Assembly (NCBI GenBank): GCA_030549205.1
Contig: JAUKTV010000014.1
Span: 310,001-374,000 of the forward strand
Direction of reading: 5' to 3'
Source: Apiosordaria backusii
Taxonomy: Eukaryota > Ascomycota > Sordariomycetes > Sordariales > Lasiosphaeriaceae
DNA length: 64,000 nucleotides
Part shown: in pieces, positions 22,008 through 32,554 of the stretch
Layout: each line of letters begins with the position of its first letter
Position numbering within the stretch: position 1 is the stretch's first letter
The notes under the pieces: generated by a model
What the model saw: the letters and a program-made list of their open reading frames with translations, nothing else
Database searches by the model: none
Told to the model about the DNA's origin: nothing
Translations under genes and position numbers: made by a program

Positions 22008-23564
22008 CTAGTCGTTAAAGCTGACCAGCCCAACTTCTCTTCCCTCCTCGTCCAACTCGACAATAACCGGTTCGTCATCATCATCTTCGCTATTCCAATC
22101 CATATCTTCATTTCCATCCTCATCCTCGCTGCTGCTACCCTTGCCGTCGTTTTCTTTACCGTGAACCGAACCCCATCCCCTCAAGTCCCAGCCAAGCCCA
22201 AATAAAAAGCATTCCAGCTCTTCAAATGTCTTCCTCACCTCCGCAACATGTTGCCCATGCTGCTGTCTGGCACGGGTCTCGATCTCTTTCCGATAGCTCT
22301 CCAGCGCCTTCTTCAGTTTGTCTCTGTTTCCTCTCTTGACCTGATACAGTACTCTATCCGGGTTTGGGCCAGCCTCCATCGTGGACTTTCCTTTCCCGCT
22401 ACCACTCCCGCCATCCGAACCAGGCGTATTGTCGCCCTCAAGATACACCTCGGTAAAATACAGCTGGGCATGCAAAATCGTGATCATTTCGCTCACAAAT
22501 TCCGGACGCTGCTCAGCCAGGCTCCAGGACTTCAGCACGGCCTTCAAGACCAAATTCCACCACTGTTCTAGACAGGCAAGATTGCTAAGCAGCGTCCCAG
22601 TCAGAAAGGTGAATTGCAGGTCCGAGAGCATTTCGCGCATTTGCGTTTCATCGGGTTCATTACCACCTAGCCAGAGTTGCCAGAGCCCTGTGCCGTATGG
22701 AGTGATGTGCCTTGTGGCCATGGACTCCGCCCAGATCTTTTCAGGATCTTTGCCGCGTTTCTCCTCATGGGAAAGTCTTCCCCACATCTCGGGTTTGATG
22801 ACGAAGTTGAACTGGCTGCTGCGGTCGGTCGTGGTTTCTTTGCCAACTTCGGACGGCGGGTTTTGGCTGTGATCGGTGGTCGAATCAACGTGGAAATCAT
22901 GACCTAGTGGTTGCGACGTGACTCGTGAAAGGGACGCGGGCACGATGTTGTCTGTGAGTGTGGCCCAGAGGGACGCCGGATCTCGCGACCAAAGCGGCGG
23001 CAAAGAGTCGTTGGGTGCGAACGAGTAATCGGGAACTGCTGGTCCAGCTGAACGGGTCTTGTTATTCATCAATCCATCAAGAGTGAACGGTGCGAGCTTT
23101 TCGAATCTCCTATCAACGGCCTCCTTCTCTTTGGGCGTTGGGTCCGCCAGTACCTCGTTGAACTTGTCCCACTTTTTGATTCGAAATTCCCCTCGTCGGT
23201 ATTTTGTCATGAACCAGTATCCTGACCGAAATGGAGCGCCAGGTTGTTGCACCCAAAGAAAATGGGCTCCTGGAGGTACTCGACAAAACCCTTGAAGGCT
23301 TTTGGTGGTTGTCATGGTCATCATATCGAGCCCAACGGTAAAGTTATCTGGTAGGTCCAGTATCCGCAACGCGTCCCCGGTGGTCCTTTCTTGGAAGCCT
23401 TCAACTGTGTCAGTTTGCCGCATATTTGAGTCTTCATTAACCGCCTTTTGAACTGTTACCAATGTCGTTGATTCGCTGCCGGTAAAGTTTGCATCATAAT
23501 CCGCGTATGAACCCCATGACCTTTGATCCCGCCTCTGTTTCGTAGGTTTAGATGGAGTCGACAT
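22008..23564 (-). CDS. AAR2: AAR2 splicing factor (U5 snRNP assembly)
   Basis: One open exon of 518 aa. The family core begins near residue 60 with G-D-A-L-R-I-L-D-L-P-D-N-F-T-V-G-L-D, followed by the F-C-R-V-P-P-G-A-H-F-L-W and S-G-Y-W-F segments typical of the AAR2 N-terminal domain. The C-terminal domain (about residues 330-470) is helical, with Q-L-W-L-G-G and L-L-S-N-L-A-C-L-E-Q-W-W. The last 40 residues are acidic. By family it binds the C-terminal part of Prp8 and holds cytoplasmic U5 snRNP until Brr2 replaces it in the nucleus. The first 55 or so residues are not clearly conserved. A 55-base stretch at 23405-23459 has an intron-like GTAACA donor, CTGAC branch and ACAG acceptor, but using it would leave no ATG in the nearby upstream frame, so I keep the unspliced model. 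Confidence 0.85.
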   Translation of the reverse strand: MSTPSKPTKQRRDQRSWGSYADYDANFTGSESTTLVTVQKAVNEDSNMRQTDTVEGFQERTTGDALRILDLPDNFTVGLDMMTMTTTKSLQGFCRVPPGAHFLWVQQPGAPFRSGYWFMTKYRRGEFRIKKWDKFNEVLADPTPKEKEAVDRRFEKLAPFTLDGLMNNKTRSAGPAVPDYSFAPNDSLPPLWSRDPASLWATLTDNIVPASLSRVTSQPLGHDFHVDSTTDHSQNPPSEVGKETTTDRSSQFNFVIKPEMWGRLSHEEKRGKDPEKIWAESMATRHITPYGTGLWQLWLGGNEPDETQMREMLSDLQFTFLTGTLLSNLACLEQWWNLVLKAVLKSWSLAEQRPEFVSEMITILHAQLYFTEVYLEGDNTPGSDGGSGSGKGKSTMEAGPNPDRVLYQVKRGNRDKLKKALESYRKEIETRARQQHGQHVAEVRKTFEELECFLFGLGWDLRGWGSVHGKENDGKGSSSEDEDGNEDMDWNSEDDDDEPVIVELDEEGREVGLVSFND

Positions 23565-25451
23565 GTCTTGCGTCGGTGACCTCGAAGGTGATGTCCGTCC
23601 AGCATTCCACCTGGCCCGAAAGACCGGATGGTTCGGTTTCTATTCCCTTCTTAGCGTCCTTGGTGTCTCCGGGCTTCAAGCTTGTTGGGCGTGATCGCAC
23701 TGAATCCTTCCTTACTGCAGTTCCCCCCTCTTATGAGCTAATATCAAGCTTGGTAGACGGGCCAAACCAGCTCACAACATCCACAGACGCGAAACACTTC
23801 TCCAATGGCCCTGTCCCAAAATCGCACAACAGCGGATTACTTTATTTTTCAGGTGGATCGAATAATGCGTCGTCGTGTAAGTAAGTGTCAAGCGCTGCCC
23901 GATCCAGGATACAGGGTGTTTAAATGTTCGGAAAATTGATGCGCGGATGTTCGTTTGTTGCGGTCAAAAACGGAAATAAAATGCCCAGAAATCGAGGGGC
24001 GCCGACCCCAAATTTATAGGCCAAATTGTCCCCTCCTCATTCTGCTAGTCACTGAAGGCTTGTGAGATGGTGTGAAAATAAGGTTTTTAGGTGAGCTGCC
24101 GGTGCCTCGCTGTGACCTGAATTTTGCCGAGCGAAAAATGACGGCGTGGTATCCACACACACTGCCGCAAGCGATGCTGCACTTTTGGATGTCAACCACG
24201 AGGCTGGGGTGGATGCTGATATGCATAAAAGCTGCTTGTTAAGACTAGAATAGAATGAATTATAGCCTTCTCTTTTGTGGCTTTAATTCGCTTTGAAGTG
24301 GTAACTTAGGGTGGGAAAACCGAAATGCAAAAAAGCTGCATGAATTGACAACGCTAGGCATCATCTATACCTACCTTAGCGCACGTTATGTCCCCTTTTA
24401 TGCCCATGCACCTTGATGCCATCGTTTTTTCTTGACCCGGGCGTCGCACGTGGAAAGCCAGCCACCTCCGTCCGCCAAGTGGAGGTGGGTGCGGGGGACG
24501 AGGCGGAGCGGCGGCGACGGCACGGGACGGGATCATACCCGCTGGTCGTTGATCCGGGGGAGCGCACGGGGCGTTCGTCAAAGTCAGCCAGGGAGAGGCC
24601 CGCTCGTCCGGGCTTGGGGACTAGGCTAAGCAGCAAGCGCACACAGTGCAGCCCGTACGGAGCCGCGATTTTTAGTGCCAAACAAGACTTCACTTCAAGC
24701 GTCCGCTAAAACATGTCGTCCCGTCCCGGTTCCAGTGCCCCGGATACTGTGACATGCGGCACATAGTGCGCGACGGGCTGGGATGGCAGATGGTAACGAA
24801 AAGGGAGCTAAACAAGCCTTTTTCACTAGGCTTTTTAGTCTTTGTGCGACGCAACCATCAGAAAACGTGGCAGGCATGGGCATGGATGGCCACGCACCAG
24901 AACGGAGCGAAGGAATGCTATGGGCACGAAAAGACCTGAACCGATTGAGTGCATATGCAACCAAGACTCCGGTGGTAGGCACGGTACACACAGTACATTG
25001 GCATGCCATTGTAGACCAGGTGACTTGCCTGCCCCTATCAAGGAAGGAGAAGAGAGTGAGGTCAAACGTTGCCCAACTGCTCGTATTCCCCCCTGTTGTG
25101 TTGTCCTAGAAACCCTTATCTTCTCCCAGCACAATTATCTATCAACTTCCCGTATAACCTGGCTGACTGGTTGGGCCAGTGCCAGGTTGTCAGGTTGTAC
25201 GTACCTGCACAATGCACATCATCATCCATCCATACAGTATCACACACTACGTTCCCAATGGGCCACAGCACTTGGCATGCTGCACGGTTTTACAGCGGCA
25301 GTACAGTAGCAACCGTCACATCCAACCCACTGACTGCATGTATGCTGATTTAAACGAGAAACAGTGTTTCTTTGTTATTATCCGTATTTGCATCTCGCCC
25401 CGGTTGCCTGCTCGCTCGGCTCCAGTCAATTGGGTCAATGTCGGTCGTTTT

Positions 25452-25469
25452 CCCGGTCCCGGTCCCGGT
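25452..25469. repeat. CCCGGT tandem repeat, three units
   Basis: Three exact head-to-tail copies of CCCGGT in intergenic sequence. Confidence 0.8.
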
Positions 25470-26128
25470 CCTTGGCTGATTCCGCTGATCCATGTCTGCT
25501 TCCATGTTTCTTGCACTGTCACCCCGTCCCGTCGTCATGTGCCGGATGGGATATGTGCAGCAAGCATGCGCTGCTTGCTGTGCGTACAGTAGCATTCGCT
25601 TTTCTTGTCGAATCACTCCCGACAGACTGGGACTCGGGAGGAGACAAAACAGTTTAATTCAACCTTCACATATTCAGTCTGCAAGGCTCTTCAAAGGGAC
25701 GCCCTCCCGGCCACCTTTTCTTCTTCCCGCTGCACTTTCTCTGCTTGTCTGTTTCATATTTCAAGCTTGTCAGAATACAACCTTCTCATGTTTTCCCCTG
25801 TCTCACTGTATGCCGGCCGGCCCCTTTTCTTGTTGTCAAGTATGACAAGTGTCACCCTTTGCAGATAAAAACGCAAATCATCTACTGCATTGCCTTTCTT
25901 CTCGTTCCCGGCAACATCATGTCACCGTGGCTTGATGCCGTACCATTCACCAACCCCCGAAAGAAAGATAATATACCAATTTTCGTTCTTCTCTCCCCCT
26001 TTCCCGGCCCGTTCCCGAAAACAATCTACCGAACCGGCCCGATTAAACTAAGCCATAACAGAAGAAAAAGTGTGGTTACACAACGCTAGCCAAGTAACCC
26101 CCTTCCATGCGTCATCCCAACAGACCCC

Positions 26129-26153
26129 TGTCAAACTCTCTGGGGGTTTGACA
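26129..26153. repeat. 8-bp inverted repeat
   Basis: TGTCAAAC (26129-26136) and GTTTGACA (26146-26153) are exact reverse complements around a nine-base loop. Intergenic. Confidence 0.5.
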
Positions 26154-27259
26154 ACCCTTCTAGAAGAACAGAGAGAAAAGGTAAGTATAGGTACCTATTC
26201 TGGTATGCAAAGCCCTTTCGGTACTGTGTGTACTGTACGTACTTCAGGGGAGCAGTACCCAGAGTGGCATTTTGGTTGAGTTTGTTTGCTGGGATTCACC
26301 CCTGAAACGACCACACAAAAACAGACGAAAAACTTTCCACAGGAGGGACATATGAAACCACCTTCTATGCTGCATGCAGCCTAGAGCCGACATGGCGTTT
26401 GGTTCGTCCACAGATACGAAGAGAGTGTATGCTAAGGCGTCAGGTCTCACCATGTACCAGTATTTGTCGATACTTTGCTTGCTTTCGGCGGGTGTAATAG
26501 ATGTACCGTGAATTATACTCGCCGCCCTCGTGACCGTTCTCATCCACGACAGCCCCCCCACACGGAGCGCTAGACCCGCCCCTTTGGTATCACCTCGTAG
26601 AGAATAGCGATTCTTGATCTTCTAGAAGACAGACTAGAAGGGGCCTGCAGGACGCGAGAGCCAAGGAAGAATCGCGGCTTACATTATAGAGTTCGTGGCC
26701 AAGAAAGACGGAAAGGTAGGTGGCAGCGGAGGCAAATGTGCTTTATAACTTTTATATTTTTTTTAATCTCGTGCGTCAGTGGATAGAACCGTTTTCCTGG
26801 TATCGGGTCCGTTGGTTGCTTCTATGCACATACCAACCCAATAGCCACTTGGCAAACAGCGTCATTCGCTTTTGCCAGATCGAACACTACCTTGGAGTGA
26901 ACGATACAGGCGAGAACCGAGCTGTGCGAGCCAGTCCTTTCCTAGATCGATCGCACCAGACATTCTCTGCAATCATGGGGCTACATGTAACTGTCGGCGT
27001 GCTGAACATGTTCCCGAAACTCCTTCTTCGTCGACACACAAGTGAGGAGATATCGCCCCTTTTCCTTCCACTTTCCGGACCCCTAGCGCATCTTATTCAC
27101 TTCTTTCAAGCCCAGTAAACTCCAAAGTGAACAACTCCTCCCACCATTAAATATTCAGAAAGAACAGCAAGCAGAGAAAAAAATCATCAAATAAGCCATA
27201 AAAGTCTTCTGCACACCCACCAACCCTCCATTCCTCAGCCCTCGGGGTATTTCCGTTGT

Positions 27260-27284
27260 AAAAAAAAAAAAAAAAAAAAAAAAA
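27260..27284. repeat. Poly-A tract of 25
   Basis: Uninterrupted run of 25 A, about 375 bases beyond the CON7-like stop in its direction of reading. It is long for fungal intergenic DNA; it could be an old retroposed tail or simple slippage. Confidence 0.8.
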
Positions 27285-27660
27285 GAATGGCGGTCTTGCA
27301 ACCCACTGCCTAATGTACAGGTTGGTATCAGGATTATTGAAGGGGAAAATTCAAACACAAACACCAGGAGCCCAATGCTTCGAAACAGCCCTGACAGCCA
27401 CATCACAAATGCTCCATTCCATCCACCCATTTTGATGCTTATCTAAACTATGCTTCCTGTGCAGTCCACTTGGAGATTGATCGACAGTTTTTGTCGTATT
27501 CCCGGGAGGATCGAAGTTGAGCAAAAGCGGGCCTTCAAGGTAAAACGCTTTGCGGCACGCAGCGTAGAGTTGAGGCGAGAGACATGCCACACGTTTTCCT
27601 CCATCGTGACCTGAACTTAGCGTCATGGCCGGTTCCAAGTCGTCACAGAGCCCCATTTGT

Positions 27661-29465
27661 TTAGTGGTTGTTTTGGCCGCCGTTATCTTCAGCAAGCAGC
27701 GTGTTAGAAAACAGTAATCCCCTGACAATGTCAAATCCGAGTTACATACGTTGGTTATACATTGCCTGAGAAGTCTGACCATACGTAGGGGCCGGCGAGT
27801 AGCTGGGGTAGACGTGAGCAGCGCTGTTGTATTCGGAAAGGGGTTGCTGCATGCCCGCCGAAGGAGGGGCGGGTACTGAGTACCGCCATAACCAATCGGT
27901 GGGAGCTGGACGGCCCGGGTGCCCGGATATGTGGTGGGCGGTTGGGCACCGTCGGCGACCTGAGCATCCGTCGCGCCTTGCTGGGCAGCGGCCGAAGCGG
28001 CAGCCTGGCGTTGGCGCTCTTCTTCTGCCTTCCTCTGGGCCTCCTCCTCTTTTTTGCGAGCCTTCCACTCTTTGCGGATTTCCTTAAATTCTAAGAGGCG
28101 CGAAAGTCAGTTACCAGTCGATGCATGAGGTTTGCCTTCGAATACCGGCAGGCCGGTTCGCCCCAGCACTAGCTTCCGTGGGCACAACACCAACGAGAGC
28201 CAATACCCGGGAATGGAACAAGCGCACTGCTGCGGCACTAAACTAGCACACGACACAGAGGAAGCAAGTCACCCCCGTCCATCATCAACTACAAAGACGA
28301 AAGGGCGCAAGGCCAACGATGAACCAAAGAAAAGAGCTAAACACGCGTACCTTCAGGGGTCCTCTTGACTCCGTGCGCCTGCATAGTGACATGGGCATTA
28401 AGATGGTTGAGTGTCCCGTACGCTTTTTCGCACCCGTTCCACCCACACTTGTACATGCGCTCGATCTCCTCATATCTTCTCCGCGGGCGCTTATGTTGTT
28501 GCGCGCCTGGGATTGGCACGAATGAATACACCTAAACCGTCCCAGTTAGCACCTGGTCGTCGTCCCCGTCATGTTTTAAGCTCTGCGTCCTCTCACGCGT
28601 ATTTCTTGGTTCCCGACTAGCCCCCTTACAAGTGGAGTCCGATTCCACAGGAAGCAAGACAGCCAGTAACGTCCGATGTCGGAGCCGATTCTCACAAAGC
28701 ATCATCCCCAAACGCCCACCACATCCTGTTCAAGTGCAGCTTGTATTCGGGCAAAGGAAGACACACCAAACCTACCTGATTAGGGCGTGGTTGAGCAGCT
28801 GCCGAGGCGGCTGACTGGGCGAAGACAGGGTGATGGCTGGGGGCCATAACCCCGGGGGCCTGATAGCTCCCCCAATCTGGTCGACTTGACGAGTAAACAC
28901 CTGCCGAGTGTGGATATGGATGGGACATGTCTTGGGGGGGCGCGTAGGGCGAATATTGCGGATGAGAATACGTCGTCGGGCTTGCAGCGGCGATTGATGG
29001 ATCTATAGGTACTCCGCTGTCAGATTTGGCTTGCTGCGGGTTGTGATGGCTGCGCCCATCTTGTAAAGGCAACGGACTTGTTGGTGTTTGCGCCATACCT
29101 CCACTGTTGCCTTGATGATTGCTGGCCGGATGGTAGGAACGCTGTTGGAGGGTGTCCGAAAAAGTGCCTGACCGCGCCGAGTGCGGATACACGCTGTACT
29201 CGGATGAAGTTGGGGTGCCTGCTGCCGGGTACGCAGTTGTTGATCTCACTTCTGGCTGCTGGGGATATGTTGTCGATGCAGCCGTAGCGGGATCTACAGA
29301 AGAGGCCTCAGATTGGGCGTCGCCGACGGTACTAGGATAAGGCGATGGCAAACCTGATGAATACTCGGGCGCAGTGCGTTCCATAGGCTGCTTGCCTGGC
29401 AGCTGTTCCAGGCCAGGGCGGGGGAGCGATGTAGGCTGCTGCTGTGATGGGCCTTCCCTAAGCAT
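27661..29465 (-). CDS. CON7: CON7-like C2H2 zinc-finger transcription factor (one-base frame break)
   Basis: Minus-strand exons 29465-28776, 28531-28351, 28090-27750 and 27686-27661. The introns are 244, 260 and 63 bases; the last has a GTATGT donor, a CTAAC branch and a GAAG acceptor. The N-terminal half is Ser/Pro/Gln-rich. The zinc-finger exon carries V-Y-S-F-V-P-I-P-G, a basic K-R-P-R-R-R-Y run and a finger of form C-x4-C-x12-H-x5-H (KCGWNGCEKAYG), then a charged helix (FKEIRKEWKARKK). This matches the Con7 family, regulators of conidium morphology and infection structures in Magnaporthe. The frame breaks near 27866-27875: the reading up to L-P-P-I-G-Y-G-G-T-Q-Y-P continues as A-P-P-S-A-G-M-Q-Q only if one C is added. 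With that base the protein is 412 aa. The first in-frame ATG is 29465, but the frame stays open upstream and A-S-T-I-H-R-T-S-R-S looks coding, so an upstream first exon is likely. Confidence 0.82.
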
Positions 29466-31000
29466 ACTCCCGTCTGGGTGGGAATCGGCGAGAAGCGAAC
29501 TGCTGGCGGAGCGGGATGTTCGGTGGATTGTGCTGGCTGCTCTCGTCCCAAATAGCGGCGCGATCGAATGTATTAAGTTGTTCAGGAAGCGCAGGGGTAA
29601 GGACTGGAAGCCTTGACAAATGGACGGGACCCAGATGGTGTCCGGCCGTGCAAGCTCGAGGACCGGCTTCCTTTTAGCTTGGTCCCGGACAGGTTGTTCG
29701 AGTTCGGATGCGAGGCTTGAAGGCCAGAAAGCTACCAAGAGAACCCCGGCCCTGACTCGGTGGAGCTTGATAGGCAAACCCAGCCAAGTTGATCAACCCA
29801 GTGGCCGACAAGGATTGGTTTTGGCGTCCAGAGATCCACAGCCTAGCGCGAAGTGGTGAAAAAAGGTTTGGGCTAAAATGTGCCCCAAAAGCCTCTCCCT
29901 CTGCAACTGCGCAAGTCTTTTCAGGGTACAAGACGCTAGCCAGGCTAGTAAAGTGGCTCTCTCTCTCGAGAACACGGGATAGGTTGATGGGGTTGTTTAA
30001 GGTTTTGTTGTTGCCGAGGAGGACTGACTCTTTTGATCGTCGACGATGGCTTGGTGCTGGAGAAGGGCCTTGTGATGCCGTGATGCCTGCCGCCTCTACG
30101 AGAAGAGGTACGTCTCAAAGGCTGATTGACGTGCAGTCTGAAGTCGAAAGCCGCCCTCTTGAGAATTGCGCGAGGGAAAATCGAGTTTAGTGCGGGAGGA
30201 CGCGAATTTTATAGAGGTGGTGGGTGGGAAATGAGATGGGGTAATTTTGACTGCAGTACCAGCAATCTGTATGGTTGAAACCCAGCACGGCCGGTATAAT
30301 TCTCCAGTTGCAAAGATGAAGGGTGGTCACCCCCGTCCAGGCTACCCACTGTGATGGTGCGCGTGGACGAGTGAATGAGAGGGAGGGGTCGACGTTCTCG
30401 AATCGTTGACAAGAGAAAGTGGAGCCCGTGTGGAGGAGGATGTGCTGAGCGCGAGCAGGCCACCTCAGACAGCACTGCGCGAATTGAGCTGATGCTGAAT
30501 GGGTAGGGGACCGACCGACTGCTGGGCACGCGGTGGTAAGTATCGGAACTAGTATTTTTGGTGAGGATGTACACAAAAGATTAGTCTCGATATTCACTGG
30601 CGCGTGCTGGGGTGCTGGGAATGCTTCTTGTTGGGTGCTTGTGGTTGCTGAATGCTGGGCAGCAGCAGAATGGGACACCAGTCGACCTGGGAGCGACGAA
30701 ATAATCCCCACCAGCCCACAATGATCGGGACAGGGTACTGATACCCAGGTTGGGTTAGGGACTGCGGTAAAGGCAGGACGGGCCGGGGGTTGTTGTCTTG
30801 TTGTCAGTCTGGCCGCTTCCCGTTTCTTGTTACCCGTCGACACACCGCGACCGCTGTTTCGTTGATTTCCCGGTGAAATAAGTAATCGTTTTCGCCTTCG
30901 GGGACCCTCGGCCTTTGGTGACCCAGCGACTTTCCAGGTTGCCCCAGGGTTTGCAGTTTCTCTTGTCGAAGCCGCAAGTTACTCAGCTAAATAAAAAAAA
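29466..31000 (-). promoter_or_regulatory. Upstream region or leader of the CON7-like gene
   Basis: The frame of the first recognised CON7 exon remains open to about 29777 but contains only non-ATG starts, so part of this interval (to about 29550) is probably coding, joined to an unrecognised first exon. Beyond that it looks like a long untranslated leader and promoter. Open frames such as 30187-30843 (-) have no family features. Confidence 0.45.
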
Positions 31001-32538
31001 ATAAGCGGGCAGTTGGCCAATCGCGCACCTGTCCCCCCAGCTTCCTGGCCTGGTGCAAGAGCCCACTTAAGGTGGATTTGCCTGCCAGGATGTGCCTTCC
31101 TGCTGAGCTCACCACCCCAATGCCCAGCTGTGGGTTAATGACTCGTGCTTAAACCTCTTGTGATGGAGATCAAAGGGGGTAGGTATTTTATGTGGCCCAC
31201 GCACAGAAGCTTCTTAAGATGTGTTGAATGTTGGCAAAGGTTGAGAGGCACGCTGTGGACAAAAAAGCAGGTCCTGCATGTGTTGAACAGGCATCAAAAC
31301 CTGGAACACAGTTACAGACCACACAAGATGGCCGTTAGGCCTGGAAAGATAGTCAGTACCTAGACCTGTAAAGATATTCGGTAAACCTTTGAAAATAGTC
31401 AATCGGAATGCCTGTATCAAGGAGTCAGGGTATATGGTAGGTTGTGCAAGTAGTGATGCCAATTCTTTTATCCAGGGCGTGAGAGCCAGGTTGCAGTCCA
31501 CGGTGTTTCTGTGCTTTTGACGCGCTTGGGGGGTGGGTCAAGAAAGGTGTTGCGCGCTGTACTTTCCGACAGAAATGCCAATGCAATGGATCAAAAGGGG
31601 ACCCAAAGGGAAAGAAAGAGTGGGACAACTCGGCAACTTCTTCCAGCTTTGGGATGGATGGCAAGCAACTCGCCAATCCTGCTGATAGGAAGGATAGAGG
31701 GAGAATGCGCCTGAGGTGAGGTGATGAAGGATAAAAAAGTCTAGCGGGAAGTGGCGGCAGAGGGAGGAGTGGTGTGCAAGGTGTGGCAAAGACACGGGGA
31801 ATGTGACTGGCTGGCTCTATGTGAATATAGTGTAATGCATACATGCATTCTGCATTGACCATCGATCAAGAATCCGGAATCCTCTTCGTTGCTCTCTATA
31901 GCTTTGCAAAATTACATTGTTGACGGCGTTTACGATACTGTAAGAATTGATGCCTATGGTGTACACAATGTACTTGCAATCTTGGCATTTGGAGATGGAG
32001 CAGCTTCAAGAAACAGCAGCTCTTGCAGAGCAACCCTGTGCATTCCTGGGTCCATGAGTGCCATGTGCGAAGCACTGTGTGGCCCAAAGAGGTGGTTGGA
32101 AAAGAAAGCTGGGAAAGCCATTAAGCGAGGATCTACGCAACTGGTCCGATTTCTGCACTAGCCCAATGGATCGAAAGGTGATGGGTTGATCTGGGGGAGC
32201 TGCGAGCGAGTCTGTGACAGCCCACATCGGATGAGAAGGGCTGCCCGGCTGATCGATATCCATGGGACAGTTTGGGATTTCAAAGCATCATTGATAAACG
32301 TAATCTTGTGCGGCGCAAGGCACAAGCCGCAATGGATTGCTATCATGAGCTCAACGGACCTCGGGAATGCCACGTGCTTGTTTCATCAAACCAAATTCGG
32401 CGGTCCACCAGTGTGCATGACATTAAAAACTACGTCCGGGAGGTTACACCTACCCCAGCGGGTATACACGTTAGATCGGTACATTCTAACCAAATAGGGC
32501 AGTACCATGAGAAAAATACTGATATGCTCAAGTACTTA

Positions 32539-32554
32539 AAAAACAGCTGTTTTT
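32539..32554. repeat. 16-bp perfect palindrome
   Basis: Five A, CAGCTG, then five T, exactly self-complementary. It contains an E-box core (CANNTG). Intergenic. Confidence 0.6.

Larger units (their letters stand above)
23565..27660. other. Gene-free stretch of about 4.1 kb
   Basis: AAR2 upstream region and the 3' side of the CON7-like gene. I find no supported gene; open frames here are short and overlap on both strands. It contains a short CCCGGT tandem, two copies of the palindrome CTTCTAGAAG (26157-26166 and 26619-26628), an 8-bp hairpin (26129-26153) and a 25-base poly-A tract. Confidence 0.5.

Noticed and set aside
23405..23459. Possible 55-base intron near the start of AAR2
   Set aside because: Donor, branch and acceptor look good, but splicing would shift the upstream frame to one without an ATG. 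The unspliced frame is open and fits.
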